Made by a program: the position numbers and the translations under genes. This document shows, piece after piece, positions 22,468 through 29,738 of a stretch of 29,781 nt of DNA. Positions within the stretch are counted from its first letter, which is position 1. Each line of letters opens with the position of its first letter. The notes under the pieces were generated by a model. The model saw only the letters and a program-made list of their open reading frames with translations. It was not told the origin of the DNA and searched no databases. Where the stretch lies: NCBI GenBank assembly GCA_002298885.1, contig DBMK01000076.1, positions 1-29,781 of the forward strand, given 5' to 3'. This DNA is from Anaerolineaceae bacterium UBA700 (GTDB lineage Bacteria > Chloroflexota > Anaerolineae > Anaerolineales > Anaerolineaceae).

Positions 22468-23559
22468 ATGGCGAATACCTCAATCTGCCTCTTCATTATC
22501 ATTATCCTTGTGATCGGAATCGGGCCTGTCGTGGCGCGTTACCGGCGGGATATCAGCGCCGCCCGCCAGCGCCTCGACAGCCTGGGCAGCCGGGTGATCG
22601 ATACGGCCTGCGGTCCGGTGGAATACGCCCGATCCGGGGAGGGGTACCCGGTGCTGGTCGTCCACGGCGCCATGGGCGGCTTCGACCAGGGCCTGTGGCT
22701 GGCGCGCAGCTTCGATTTTTCAAATTACCAGGTCATTTCCGTGTCCCGCTTCGGTTACCTGCGCTCGCCCGTGCCGGCAAATGCGGACCTGAACCTGCAG
22801 GCGGACGCCTTTGCCGCCTTGCTGGATGCCCTGGAGATCCCCCAGGCCGCAGTCTTCGCCGCCTCGGCGGGCTCAACCGCCGCGATCCGCTTTGTGGCGC
22901 GCCATCCGCAGCGCGTTTCGGCGCTCGTTTTGCTCGGGCCCGATATCCCGGGAAGCAAGCAGATGCCCATGCCGCCCTGGCAGGTTTTCGATACCCTGCT
23001 GCGTAGTGATTTTATCTATTGGGTATTGATTACCTTTTTTGGCACTTGGGTGCAGAATAGGGTTGGCCTGGTGCCCAGGGGGTATTCGCTTAGCCCTGAA
23101 AATGCCGCTCTGATGAAAATAGTCCAGGCGGGAGATTTGCCGGTTAGCCGGCGCATCGACGGCCTGGTATTCGAGAGTTACACCACGCTTGCCGAATACA
23201 ATGCCTCAGTGACTGCCGCCAGCCCGTATCCGCTGTGCAAGATCGATACCCCGGCGCTGGTGATCAATGCCGCCGACGATCCGCTTTCGATCCCCGAGAA
23301 CGTGCGCGGGCTGGTCGAGCAAATGCCCCGGGCGCGCCTGTTCGTCGTGCCGGATGGCGGCCACTTCCTTTTCGGCCATGCCGAAGAAGTGAAGGCGGAG
23401 ATCCACCGGTTTCTGAACAATGTGGGTGATGCATTTATCCTCACCCCCGACCCTTCTTCTGTCGAAAAACCTGTCAGGAGAGGGGAGGGTAAAATCCGGC
23501 AGTCCCTCTCCCCTCTCCTGGAACACGTTTCACCGTTCCAGGAGAGGGGCCGGGGGTGA
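22468..23559 (+). CDS. membrane-anchored alpha/beta hydrolase with repeat-encoded C-terminus, 363 aa
   Basis: The start at 22468 is preferred to the ATG at 22459 because AGGA lies eight bases before it, whereas it abuts the earlier ATG. One N-terminal transmembrane helix (ICLFIIIILVIGIGPVVA) is followed by an alpha/beta-hydrolase fold: VLVVHGAMGG (oxyanion region), nucleophile Ser133 in AASAGS, acidic residue in AADDP (Asp270/271), and His299 in DGGHF. The domain should end near RFLNNVGDAF. The following 40 residues and the stop codon come from the palindromic repeat at 23439-23561 (ILTPDPSSVEKPVRRGEGKI and so on). The substrate is unknown. It lies 30 bases before the serine-hydrolase gene. 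Confidence 0.88.
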   Translation: MANTSICLFIIIILVIGIGPVVARYRRDISAARQRLDSLGSRVIDTACGPVEYARSGEGYPVLVVHGAMGGFDQGLWLARSFDFSNYQVISVSRFGYLRSPVPANADLNLQADAFAALLDALEIPQAAVFAASAGSTAAIRFVARHPQRVSALVLLGPDIPGSKQMPMPPWQVFDTLLRSDFIYWVLITFFGTWVQNRVGLVPRGYSLSPENAALMKIVQAGDLPVSRRIDGLVFESYTTLAEYNASVTAASPYPLCKIDTPALVINAADDPLSIPENVRGLVEQMPRARLFVVPDGGHFLFGHAEEVKAEIHRFLNNVGDAFILTPDPSSVEKPVRRGEGKIRQSLSPLLEHVSPFQERGRG

Positions 23560-23561
23560 GG
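23439..23561. repeat. palindromic CCTCACCCCC repeat, copy 3 (inside the hydrolase 3' end)
   Basis: Starts CCTCACCCCC (23439-23448) and ends GGGGGTGAGG (23552-23561), exact inverted ends. An inner CTCTCCTGGAAC / GTTCCAGGAGAG pair forms a second stem. The hydrolase stop TGA (23557-23559) is part of the right end. The structure may also terminate the upstream transcript. Confidence 0.86.
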
Positions 23562-23589
23562 CATCTTTAAATCATCCGTGAGACAACCC

Positions 23590-25122
23590 ATGACTAAAAA
23601 ACACCTTTTGACTTATTCTCTTCTCGGCGCCGCCAGCCTGGCGCTGGCATTTAAAGCGATTGCCGGCCCAGTTGCGCCCACAAAGCCCGACTCCAAACGC
23701 GCTGCAAACAGTCCCTCCTACAACAAGATCGACGCCTACATCGAAGCTCAAATGAAACGCCTGAGCATCCCTGGTGCCGTCCTGGCGGTCGTCGAGGGCG
23801 ATCAAATCACCCGCCTGCGCGGCTTCGGCCAGGCCCGCCCGGGCGGCGAGACTCCCGCCGCCCAAACGCCCTTCGCCATCGGCTCGCTCACCAAGTCGTT
23901 CACTGCCCTGGCGATAATGCAGCTCGTTGAAGCCGGCAAGGTCGAGCTGGATGCCCCGGTCCAACGCTACCTGCCCTGGTTTTGCGTCGCGGATGCCCAG
24001 GCGTCTGCCCAAATCACCGTGCGCCACCTGTTGAACCAAACCAGCGGCTTCTCCATGCTGGACGGAATGGTTACGCTTGGCAACTTGGACGACCGCCCCG
24101 GCGCCATGGAACGCCAGGGGCGCGCCCTGTCCACCCTTTCGCTCGCCCGCCCGGTTGGCGCGGCCTGGGAGTACAGCAACCTCAACTACGACCTGGCCGG
24201 GCTGGTCGTCGAGGCTGCCAGCGGCGAGCCGTACGCGGAGTACGTTCAAAAGCACATCTTCGACCCGCTGGGAATGAGCCGCAGCTACACCTCGCCGGCG
24301 CCGGCCAGGCAGAACGGCCTGGCGGTGGGCCACCGCTACTGGTTTGGCATCCCCGTCGCCGCGCCCAACTTGCCCATGCCACGCGGCTCGCTGGCCTCCG
24401 GGCAGCTCCTCTCTACGGCTGAAGACATGGCGCACTACCTGATCGCCCACATCAACGCCGGCCTTTATAACGGTGTGCAGATCCTCTCGGAAGCCGGTAT
24501 GGACGAGCTGCACCGCGGGGCGGTGGAGTACAGCGCGATGGGGAAAGTTTTGGGGCGCTATGCGATGGGATGGTTCGTCGACGGCACCGGCGGGGCAGAA
24601 ACCGTTTCGCACGGCGGCAACGTCCCCGAGTTTTCTGCCTACATGGGGTTCGTGCCCGGGCAGAAGAAGGGGTTGGTCCTGCTGATCAACGCCGACCATT
24701 ACGGGCTTCCGATGATCCTGCCGGAGGTTGGCAATGGCGCCGTGGCCCTTCTGGCAGGCCGCCAGCCGGACCCGGTCCGGTTGGGATTTGTCCCGTGGCT
24801 GATGCGCCTGCTGGCGCTGGTCCCGCTCCTCCAGGTCGCTGGTGCGGCTGCTACGCTGTGGTCGATCCTGCGCTGGCGCCGGGAGCCTGCGCACCGCCCG
24901 GGCCGGGAGCGCCTGTGGGGGCAGCACCTCCTGCTGCCGCTGCTCCCGAACCTGGCCCTTGCCGCCCTTCCGTTATTCCTGCGCTCCCCCCGTATGCTCG
25001 GCTATTTAAGGCTCTACAACCCCGATGTTTACTGGCTGGCCTTGCTCGGCGGCGGCTTTGCCGGGGTCTGGGCGATATTGCGAACGGGGTTGATCTTAAG
25101 GGTTCTGCGCAAGGCCGGCTAG
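23590..25122 (+). CDS. serine hydrolase, beta-lactamase/class C PBP family, with C-terminal membrane segments, 510 aa
   Basis: The ATG at 23590 (MTKKHLLTYSLLGAASLALA) gives a signal-peptide/anchor-like N-terminus; the frame opens 12 bases earlier at a GTG. Catalytic motifs of the fold are present: SLTK (nucleophile Ser99), YSN (195-197) and HGG (341-343). The context TPFAIGSLTKSFTALAIMQL is typical. After about residue 390 there are hydrophobic helices (LMRLLALVPLLQVAGAAATL, LLPLLPNLALAALPLF, YWLALLGGGFAGVWAILRTG), so the protein is an envelope enzyme. Targets may be D-Ala peptides, beta-lactams or esters; sequence alone cannot say. The TAG stop at 25120-25122 abuts the next repeat. Confidence 0.92.
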   Translation: MTKKHLLTYSLLGAASLALAFKAIAGPVAPTKPDSKRAANSPSYNKIDAYIEAQMKRLSIPGAVLAVVEGDQITRLRGFGQARPGGETPAAQTPFAIGSLTKSFTALAIMQLVEAGKVELDAPVQRYLPWFCVADAQASAQITVRHLLNQTSGFSMLDGMVTLGNLDDRPGAMERQGRALSTLSLARPVGAAWEYSNLNYDLAGLVVEAASGEPYAEYVQKHIFDPLGMSRSYTSPAPARQNGLAVGHRYWFGIPVAAPNLPMPRGSLASGQLLSTAEDMAHYLIAHINAGLYNGVQILSEAGMDELHRGAVEYSAMGKVLGRYAMGWFVDGTGGAETVSHGGNVPEFSAYMGFVPGQKKGLVLLINADHYGLPMILPEVGNGAVALLAGRQPDPVRLGFVPWLMRLLALVPLLQVAGAAATLWSILRWRREPAHRPGRERLWGQHLLLPLLPNLALAALPLFLRSPRMLGYLRLYNPDVYWLALLGGGFAGVWAILRTGLILRVLRKAG

Positions 25123-25293
25123 ACCTCACCCCCCCGCCCCTCTCCATGGAATGGAGAGGGGAGCGCGCTGTGAAAAAACCTGAAAGGTACTTCCCCAATG
25201 GAGCGCGTTGTGAAAAAACTTGAAGAGTACTCTCCCGAAGCAATTTACTTCTCCCCCTCTCCATTCCATGGAGAGGGGGCCGGGGGGTGAGGT
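25122..25293. repeat. MITE-like palindromic repeat, GACCTCACCCCC family, copy 2
   Basis: Begins GACCTCACCCCC at 25122, directly on the last base of the serine-hydrolase stop, and ends GGGGGTGAGGT at 25293. It shares the CCCTCTCCATGGAATGGAGAGG hairpin with copy 1 in shortened form, and has an internal tandem of GAGCGCGnTGTGAAAAAACnTGAA units at about 25160 and 25201. It separates the serine hydrolase from the NmrA-like gene. Confidence 0.86.
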
Positions 25294-25349
25294 AAAAAGC
25301 CTCTATTTGTGCTATTCTCTATTTATGTAGTTCTGCGGAGGGAAATCTC

Positions 25350-26207
25350 ATGCAAAACAAGATTTTGGTTCTGGGCGGCACCGGCCTGTTGGGACAGCCC
25401 GTTGCGCGCCGCCTGAAGGAATCTGGGTTCCAGGTGCGGATCATGACCCGGGACCTGCAAAGTGCGAAAAAGATGTTCGACAGCTCCTTCGAGGTTTTTG
25501 CCGGCGACCTGCTGGATGCCGACTGCCTGGCGGAAGCGCTGGATGGTTGTTACGGCGTCCACATCAGCCTCCCCAACGAGGTCGAACAGCCGGCGGCGAG
25601 GCTTGTCGCCCGGCTGGCTTCCCGGCACGGCGTGCAGCGGATTAGCTACATTTCGGGGCGCACCGTTGCCGCTGAAAACCGCTGGTTCCCGATGGTCGAG
25701 CGGAAGTTCCTGGCCGAAAAGGCCATCGTCGAGAGCGGGGTTGGTTACACTATCTTCTGCCCCACCTGGGTCATGGAAAGCCTGCCGCTGTTCGTCCGCC
25801 AGGGCCAGGCAACCGTCATCGGAAAGCAGTCCTTCCCTTACCATTGGGTCGCCGCCGAGGACGTCGCCCGGATGGTCGCCGCGGCCTACGGACAGGCGGA
25901 AGCCGTCAACCGGCGCTTCATCCTCCACGGCCCGGAGGCTGTCCGCATGGACGAGGCCTTGCGGCGCTACTGCGCTGCTTTCCACCCAGAGATCAAAAAG
26001 GTGTCGAGCTTGCCCATCTGGCTGGTGCGGCTGATGGCGCCCCTCACCGGCAACCGCGAGCTCAAGGGCGTGGGGCAAATGATGGCCTATTTCGACAAAG
26101 TTGGCGAGAACGGCGCCCCCGGGGCTGGCCCGGCCCAGGCCGATGCCATTCTGGGCGCGCCGGAGATTACACTTGAACGGTGGTTGGAGACTCTCAAGGC
26201 AGGTTGA
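25350..26207 (+). CDS. NmrA-like NAD(P)-binding protein, 285 aa
   Basis: An atypical SDR of the NmrA/HSCARG-like group. Starts MQNKILVLGGTGLLGQPVAR at 25350 after GCGGAGGGAA. The GGTGLLG motif (9-15) binds the dinucleotide. Further features are FEVFAGDLLDADCLAEALDG, SYISGRTVAAENRWF, and FCPTWVMESLPLF; there is no clear YxxxK. Such proteins act as redox sensors or reductases; the role is unknown here. The last gene of block B, followed by a palindromic repeat that may end transcription. Confidence 0.88.
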   Translation: MQNKILVLGGTGLLGQPVARRLKESGFQVRIMTRDLQSAKKMFDSSFEVFAGDLLDADCLAEALDGCYGVHISLPNEVEQPAARLVARLASRHGVQRISYISGRTVAAENRWFPMVERKFLAEKAIVESGVGYTIFCPTWVMESLPLFVRQGQATVIGKQSFPYHWVAAEDVARMVAAAYGQAEAVNRRFILHGPEAVRMDEALRRYCAAFHPEIKKVSSLPIWLVRLMAPLTGNRELKGVGQMMAYFDKVGENGAPGAGPAQADAILGAPEITLERWLETLKAG

Positions 26208-26262
26208 GGATATCGCGAGAAATTACCCCCTCATAGCCTGAGGCCTGCCTTATACTGTACCC

Positions 26263-26323
26263 ATCGTAGTAACGACTTCAGTCGTTCTCGCCCGCGCGGA
26301 ACGACTGAAGTCGTCACTACGAT
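26263..26323. repeat. long palindrome between convergent genes (ACGACTTCAGTCGT type)
   Basis: 24-base arms at 26263-26286 and 26300-26323 are complementary with one mismatch around a 13-base CG-rich loop. Each arm contains the self-palindrome ACGACTTCAGTCGT. It lies between the convergent stops at 26207 and 26334. It looks like an interspersed repeat that could also serve as a bidirectional terminator, though no T-tract follows. Confidence 0.8.
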
Positions 26324-26333
26324 TCCAACTGAT

Positions 26334-27083
26334 CTACTTGCCCCTGCGCCCACCCTTCTTGTTATCGCGGATCATGTAATAAACACCAAGCGTCAGCCCG
26401 AATACTGCACCCCCGATGCCCCCGCCCACGGCATTCCAGGGCGAAAAAAATTCGCCGTTGAAGGTGGCGCTTCCGTAAGCAAAAGCAATTGCAAACCACA
26501 CCGCACCGGTAAGGCAGAGCAGAAGCGAAGACACAATCCTGCCTTTTGCCGATCCCAACCCCAACACCAGCCCCCCGATAGCGCCAACGATGACCCCTGC
26601 GCCCAGGCCATGCTCTATAGACGTCTCGAACCCACCCAGGCTGCCGCGCGCCCCCACGAATCTAATGATGGTTCTCCCCAGGTCCGGCGCAACATTGGGG
26701 CCGATGGAGATCACCAGCGCAAATGCGATGGCAAACCCAGCCGCGCCGCAGAGTGAGAAATATAGGGCGCGCATTTTATCCTTAAGCGCCACCCCCAACG
26801 CCGCGCCGCCGATGCCGCCCACCAGGATGCCCCTGAGAATGCCAACCTCAAGGCCGACCCCGGTGCCCGGAAAAGCGTCGGCGAGGGCGTTTTGCGCCAT
26901 GTTGTAAATCGTCAGGCTGATGGCGCCGCTGATGGCGCAGCCGAACCCGAAGCCGACCGCGCCTAACACCGGTAGCAGCCATTTGAAGCCGCTCCCTTGT
27001 GTTTGCGTCTCTGGTTTCTCACTTTCTTTATTCTCGTTCTCAATGCTTAAAGGCCTGTCTATTTCCCCACCCTTGTCCTCCAT
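26334..27083 (-). CDS. glycine-rich multi-pass membrane protein, hypothetical, 249 aa
   Basis: The ATG at 27083 follows GGGAGGGAAT. A charged 32-residue head (EDKGGEIDRPLSIENENKES) precedes about six hydrophobic segments, e.g. WLLPVLGAVGFGFGCAISGA, GILVGGIGGAALGVAL, AAGFAIAFALVISIG, VIVGAIGGLVLGLGSA, GAVWFAIAFAYGSA and GGGIGGAVFGLTLGVYYMI. The GxxxG-rich helices suggest glycine-zipper packing. A two-fold internal similarity is apparent (GGIGGAALGVALK / GAIGGLVLGLGSAKG). No family recognised. Confidence 0.82.
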   Translation of the reverse strand: MEDKGGEIDRPLSIENENKESEKPETQTQGSGFKWLLPVLGAVGFGFGCAISGAISLTIYNMAQNALADAFPGTGVGLEVGILRGILVGGIGGAALGVALKDKMRALYFSLCGAAGFAIAFALVISIGPNVAPDLGRTIIRFVGARGSLGGFETSIEHGLGAGVIVGAIGGLVLGLGSAKGRIVSSLLLCLTGAVWFAIAFAYGSATFNGEFFSPWNAVGGGIGGAVFGLTLGVYYMIRDNKKGGRRGK

Positions 27084-27125
27084 ATTCCCTCCCTGGCAGG
27101 TATAAATAATGGATTTTTATTTCCA

Positions 27126-27539
27126 TTATCCCTGGATGTTCACCCCCGGACGCGCCGATGGATTCTTTGCAGATCGCCGCCCTTGTTTTCCCACCAGCAA
27201 ATCGGCGGGAATCCCCAGGCCGGCATGCAGCCTCCGAATCATTTCCAACGACAGCCCGCGCTTGCGGTTGAGGATTTCCGAGACCCTTTCTTTGCTGCCC
27301 AGGTAGGGCAGCAAATCCGAGCGAGACAGCCCACGACTTTCGATATAGTATTCCAATACCTCCACCGGATCGTCCGGATTGGGAATGGGGAAGTGTTTGG
27401 CTTCATAAGCCTCCACCAACGTGACCAGGATATCCATCCGGTCCGCCTCAGGTGAGCCGGGCTGAGAATCCAACAGGCTTTCGATTTCTTTTAAAGCAGC
27501 TTCGTAATCTGATTCGCTGCGAATAGGCTTGATATCCAT
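27126..27539 (-). CDS. higA: HigA-type antitoxin, 137 aa
   Basis: Antitoxin partner of the preceding HigB. MDIKPIRSESDYEAALKEIE at the N-terminus and ADRMDILVTLVEAYEAKHFP are highly typical of this group. The HTH is LSRSDLLPYLGSKERVSEIL, then NRKRGLSLEMIRRLHAGLGI. The C-terminal tail (GKQGRRSAKNPSARPGVNIQG) is slightly longer and basic. AAGGAG lies before the ATG. It follows higB by nine bases and would neutralise the toxin and repress the shared promoter. Confidence 0.93.
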   Translation of the reverse strand: MDIKPIRSESDYEAALKEIESLLDSQPGSPEADRMDILVTLVEAYEAKHFPIPNPDDPVEVLEYYIESRGLSRSDLLPYLGSKERVSEILNRKRGLSLEMIRRLHAGLGIPADLLVGKQGRRSAKNPSARPGVNIQG

Positions 27540-27548
27540 TTTTACTCC

Positions 27549-27842
27549 TTAAATTGTGGCCGCATTGATCCGATCGTACTCTTCGTGCGTTCCGACAAAC
27601 CGGATGTAAACGACGCCGTGCCGATATGCGATCACAACAATTAACCGGTAACGATTGCCTTTGATGTTAAATACAACCCGGTTATTGGCCAAGAAGCTGG
27701 CATTTTGGAATACGGCTTTGATATCCGCCGGGCTGGTCCAAGCGGCATGTTCCACGTCGTGGAACCAGGTTTGCAGGGGAATAGCTGCGTCCGGGTGCTT
27801 CTCCCAGAATTCCCGCAGTAAGCGCCGGCTGATGACCCGCAT
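27549..27842 (-). CDS. higB: HigB-family mRNA interferase toxin, 97 aa
   Basis: Full-length match to the HigB_toxin family pattern: MRVISRRLLREFWEKHPDAA, HAAWTSPADIKAVFQNASFL, then NNRVVFNIKGNRYRLIVVIA and VYIRFVGTHEEYDRINAATI. These ribosome-dependent RNases cut mRNA when the antitoxin is lost. The ATG at 27840-27842 has no Shine-Dalgarno; a TATAAT lies six bases upstream, so the message is probably leaderless. The toxin is first and the antitoxin second, the normal higBA order. Confidence 0.94.
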   Translation of the reverse strand: MRVISRRLLREFWEKHPDAAIPLQTWFHDVEHAAWTSPADIKAVFQNASFLANNRVVFNIKGNRYRLIVVIAYRHGVVYIRFVGTHEEYDRINAATI

Positions 27843-27848
27843 AAAAAG

Positions 27849-27877
27849 ATTATATCACTTTGTTACCAAAACGGGAA
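27849..27877 (-). promoter_or_regulatory. predicted higBA promoter
   Basis: On the minus strand, TATAAT (27849-27854) and a TTCCCG -35 (27872-27877) have a 17-base spacer. The imperfect palindrome GTTCCC/GGTAAC (27862-27878) overlaps the -35 and may be the HigA operator. Transcription would begin at about the ATG. Confidence 0.65.
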
Positions 27878-27897
27878 CATTTCTTAATTCGAGGGGA

Positions 27898-28695
27898 TTA
27901 ATTTACCGGCGCATCCAAAAACGGCGGGACGATGGCTGCCAGCAAGGGCGACACGAAGGCGTTGTAATGCGTGGCGCCGGGCAGAATGGCAAGCTGGGAG
28001 GCAGGCCTTCCGGACCCGTCCCATCCGGCATCCTGCTTGCCGCCGCCGCGCAGCCCAAACAGCTCCAATGCGTGCGCCGTGCGCACCGAGTCGGCGTCCC
28101 CGACGATGATCAGCATGGGCACCTGCATCTGCGCCACGTCCGGCGACCAATCGTAATCTTGCCGGAGCAGCCGGCTCAGCTTTTCGACCAGCATCGGCCA
28201 GTCGTCTGGCCGGGGCGCCGCGGCGGCATAGGCCGCATGCATCGGGGATCCCACCATTCCCCGCGCTGCTTCAGCGCTCATCGCTGCCATCCCGGCCAGC
28301 ACCTCGGGGTACCATCCGTCCCGCTTGCAGGTGGCGGAGACCAGCACCAGCCTGCGCACTTTTTCCGGGTGGCGGATGGCGGTCTGAAGCGCCACCCCGC
28401 CGCCCAGCGAATAGCCCAGGACGTCGGCATTTTCCAGCTTAAGGTGCTCGATCAGGGCGGCGATATCGTCTGCCATCGCCTCGTAACTCAAGGGGCGGTC
28501 GATGTCGGCGGTATGCCCGTGCCCCTGCAGCTCGACGGCGATGACCCGGCGAGTTTGGCCAAGTTCGGCCAGCAGCGGCCCGAACATAGTGGTCGTTCCC
28601 AGCCCGCCGTGCAGCATGATCAGCGGCCTGCCCTGGCCGTAGATCTCATAATAGAGGTTGATCCCGTTAACGAGAGCATAGTTCCCCTTGACCAT
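27898..28695 (-). CDS. alpha/beta hydrolase, 265 aa
   Basis: The start is the ATG at 28695 (MVKGNYALVNGINLYYEIYG), with GGAGG eight bases upstream; the frame remains open to 29001 but overlaps the neighbour. Motifs: LIMLHGGLGT (oxyanion region), nucleophile Ser96 in GYSLGG, acidic residue in VGDADSV, and His in GATHYN. A 40-residue cap region follows VSATCKRDG. The small-molecule substrate is unknown. It follows the next hydrolase gene by 17 bases on the same strand, so the two form an operon. Confidence 0.93.
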   Translation of the reverse strand: MVKGNYALVNGINLYYEIYGQGRPLIMLHGGLGTTTMFGPLLAELGQTRRVIAVELQGHGHTADIDRPLSYEAMADDIAALIEHLKLENADVLGYSLGGGVALQTAIRHPEKVRRLVLVSATCKRDGWYPEVLAGMAAMSAEAARGMVGSPMHAAYAAAAPRPDDWPMLVEKLSRLLRQDYDWSPDVAQMQVPMLIIVGDADSVRTAHALELFGLRGGGKQDAGWDGSGRPASQLAILPGATHYNAFVSPLLAAIVPPFLDAPVN

Positions 28696-28712
28696 GTTTA
28701 TCCTCCGGATTT

Positions 28713-29531
28713 TTAAGAACCCTGGCTGTTGAAGAATTCTAACAACGCCGGAACGAGGACTGCGTTGGCCACGCCGTGCTCCTGGCCTGGGAAAGTGCGG
28801 CGTTGGGCGTGGGGCAGGATTTTTGCGAGCGTATCGGCCGAGTTGTGCATGAAGGTCGGGCTTGCCCCGCCGTCCATCACCAGCGTGGGCGTCGTGATCG
28901 AGGCGTATTTTTTGAGCGATTCCGGGTTGCCCTCCATGGTGTCTCTCATGATGATTGCGTCGTAAACCACGGTGGGCTCCAGGGCCACCATCCCCGGCCA
29001 CATGGGCGAGCTGCGCATATTGTTTACCGCATCGGCCGGCAGATTGATGCCCGTGGTCAAAAAATAGGCTACCGCATCCCCCTTGCGCCCCGAAGCCACC
29101 AGCGCTTTGAGCCGGGCAGCGAAATCCGGCGGTACCGGCGGGCGGCTGCTGTCGATGATGAACGGCGGCTCGTAAAGCGCCAGCTTGGGGATCTTGTTGG
29201 GCATGCGGCGCGCCGCCTCCAGGGCCAGCCCGCCTCCGGAGGAGTGGCCGAAGACGTAGGCTGATCCGCCCGCCTCGGTGATGAGGGCGTCGATATCTTC
29301 GACCTCGCGCTCCAGCGCATACGGCGATGTATCGCCGCTTGCCCCCCTGCCGCGCCGATCGTAGGCATACAGGGTAAAATGCCGCGAAAAGGCAGCGTCG
29401 CCGGCGTCCGCGTCGGCGCGGGCCACCGCGGCGCGGTCGGATAGCGCCCCGGTCACCACGATCAACGCCGGCCCCACCCCCGACCGCTCGTAAGCAATTA
29501 ACGTACCGTCTTTTGAAATAACTTTATTCAA
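28713..29531 (-). CDS. alpha/beta hydrolase, 272 aa
   Basis: Starts at a TTG (29529-29531), with GGAGG five bases upstream; no in-frame ATG is near. Motifs: LIVVTGAL at the oxyanion strand, YAYDRRGRGASGDTSPY, nucleophile Ser97 in GHSSGG, and a C-terminal His in GQEHGV. This resembles the small lipase/esterase-like hydrolases with RGRGASGDT, common in soil bacteria. Its start overlaps the stop of the 30-codon ORF at 29524-29616. Likely co-transcribed with 27898-28695. Substrate unknown. Confidence 0.9.
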   Translation of the reverse strand: MNKVISKDGTLIAYERSGVGPALIVVTGALSDRAAVARADADAGDAAFSRHFTLYAYDRRGRGASGDTSPYALEREVEDIDALITEAGGSAYVFGHSSGGGLALEAARRMPNKIPKLALYEPPFIIDSSRPPVPPDFAARLKALVASGRKGDAVAYFLTTGINLPADAVNNMRSSPMWPGMVALEPTVVYDAIIMRDTMEGNPESLKKYASITTPTLVMDGGASPTFMHNSADTLAKILPHAQRRTFPGQEHGVANAVLVPALLEFFNSQGS

Positions 29532-29616
29532 TGCTTCCTCCAGCGTTTTGCTCGTAAGCCCGTTGCAGCCTGGCCCACATCTCCTTCACCCCCTGCCAGT
29601 CACGGATTTTTTCCAT
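29524..29616 (-). CDS. small ORF, 30 aa, overlapping the hydrolase start
   Basis: The ATG at 29614-29616 has GGAG five bases upstream, and the promoter-like TGGTATAAT at 29648-29656 lies before it. The peptide, beginning MEKIRDWQGVKEMWARLQRA, ends with TAA at 29524, inside the first codons of the hydrolase (TTG at 29531). It may be a leader that couples translation to the hydrolase, or a shortened piece of a larger gene. No family recognised. Confidence 0.5.
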   Translation of the reverse strand: MEKIRDWQGVKEMWARLQRAYEQNAGGSIE

Positions 29617-29647
29617 CGAAACTCCAATTGCGATCGATATAATACTA

Positions 29648-29656
29648 ATTATACCA
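29648..29656 (-). promoter_or_regulatory. extended -10 promoter for the hydrolase operon
   Basis: The minus strand reads TGGTATAAT, a consensus -10 with the TGn extension, which can work without a good -35. Transcription would begin near 29641, about 25 bases before the small-ORF ATG. No convincing -35 was found. Confidence 0.55.
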
Positions 29657-29679
29657 ATTTAGTAGATAATTTAATAAAC

Positions 29680-29726
29680 AAAAAAAACATGAACCACCCT
29701 TAATTTTATCTTTCGGGGTGGTTCAT
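29680..29726 (-). terminator. intrinsic terminator of a gene beyond the right edge
   Basis: On the minus strand the arms ATGAACCACCC / GGGTGGTTCAT (29716-29726 and 29689-29699) form a perfect 11-bp stem with a 16-base loop. A T8 run (29680-29687) follows one base after the stem. This ends transcription of a minus-strand gene that lies past 29781. Confidence 0.85.
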
Positions 29727-29738
29727 TGTCTTTTAAGC

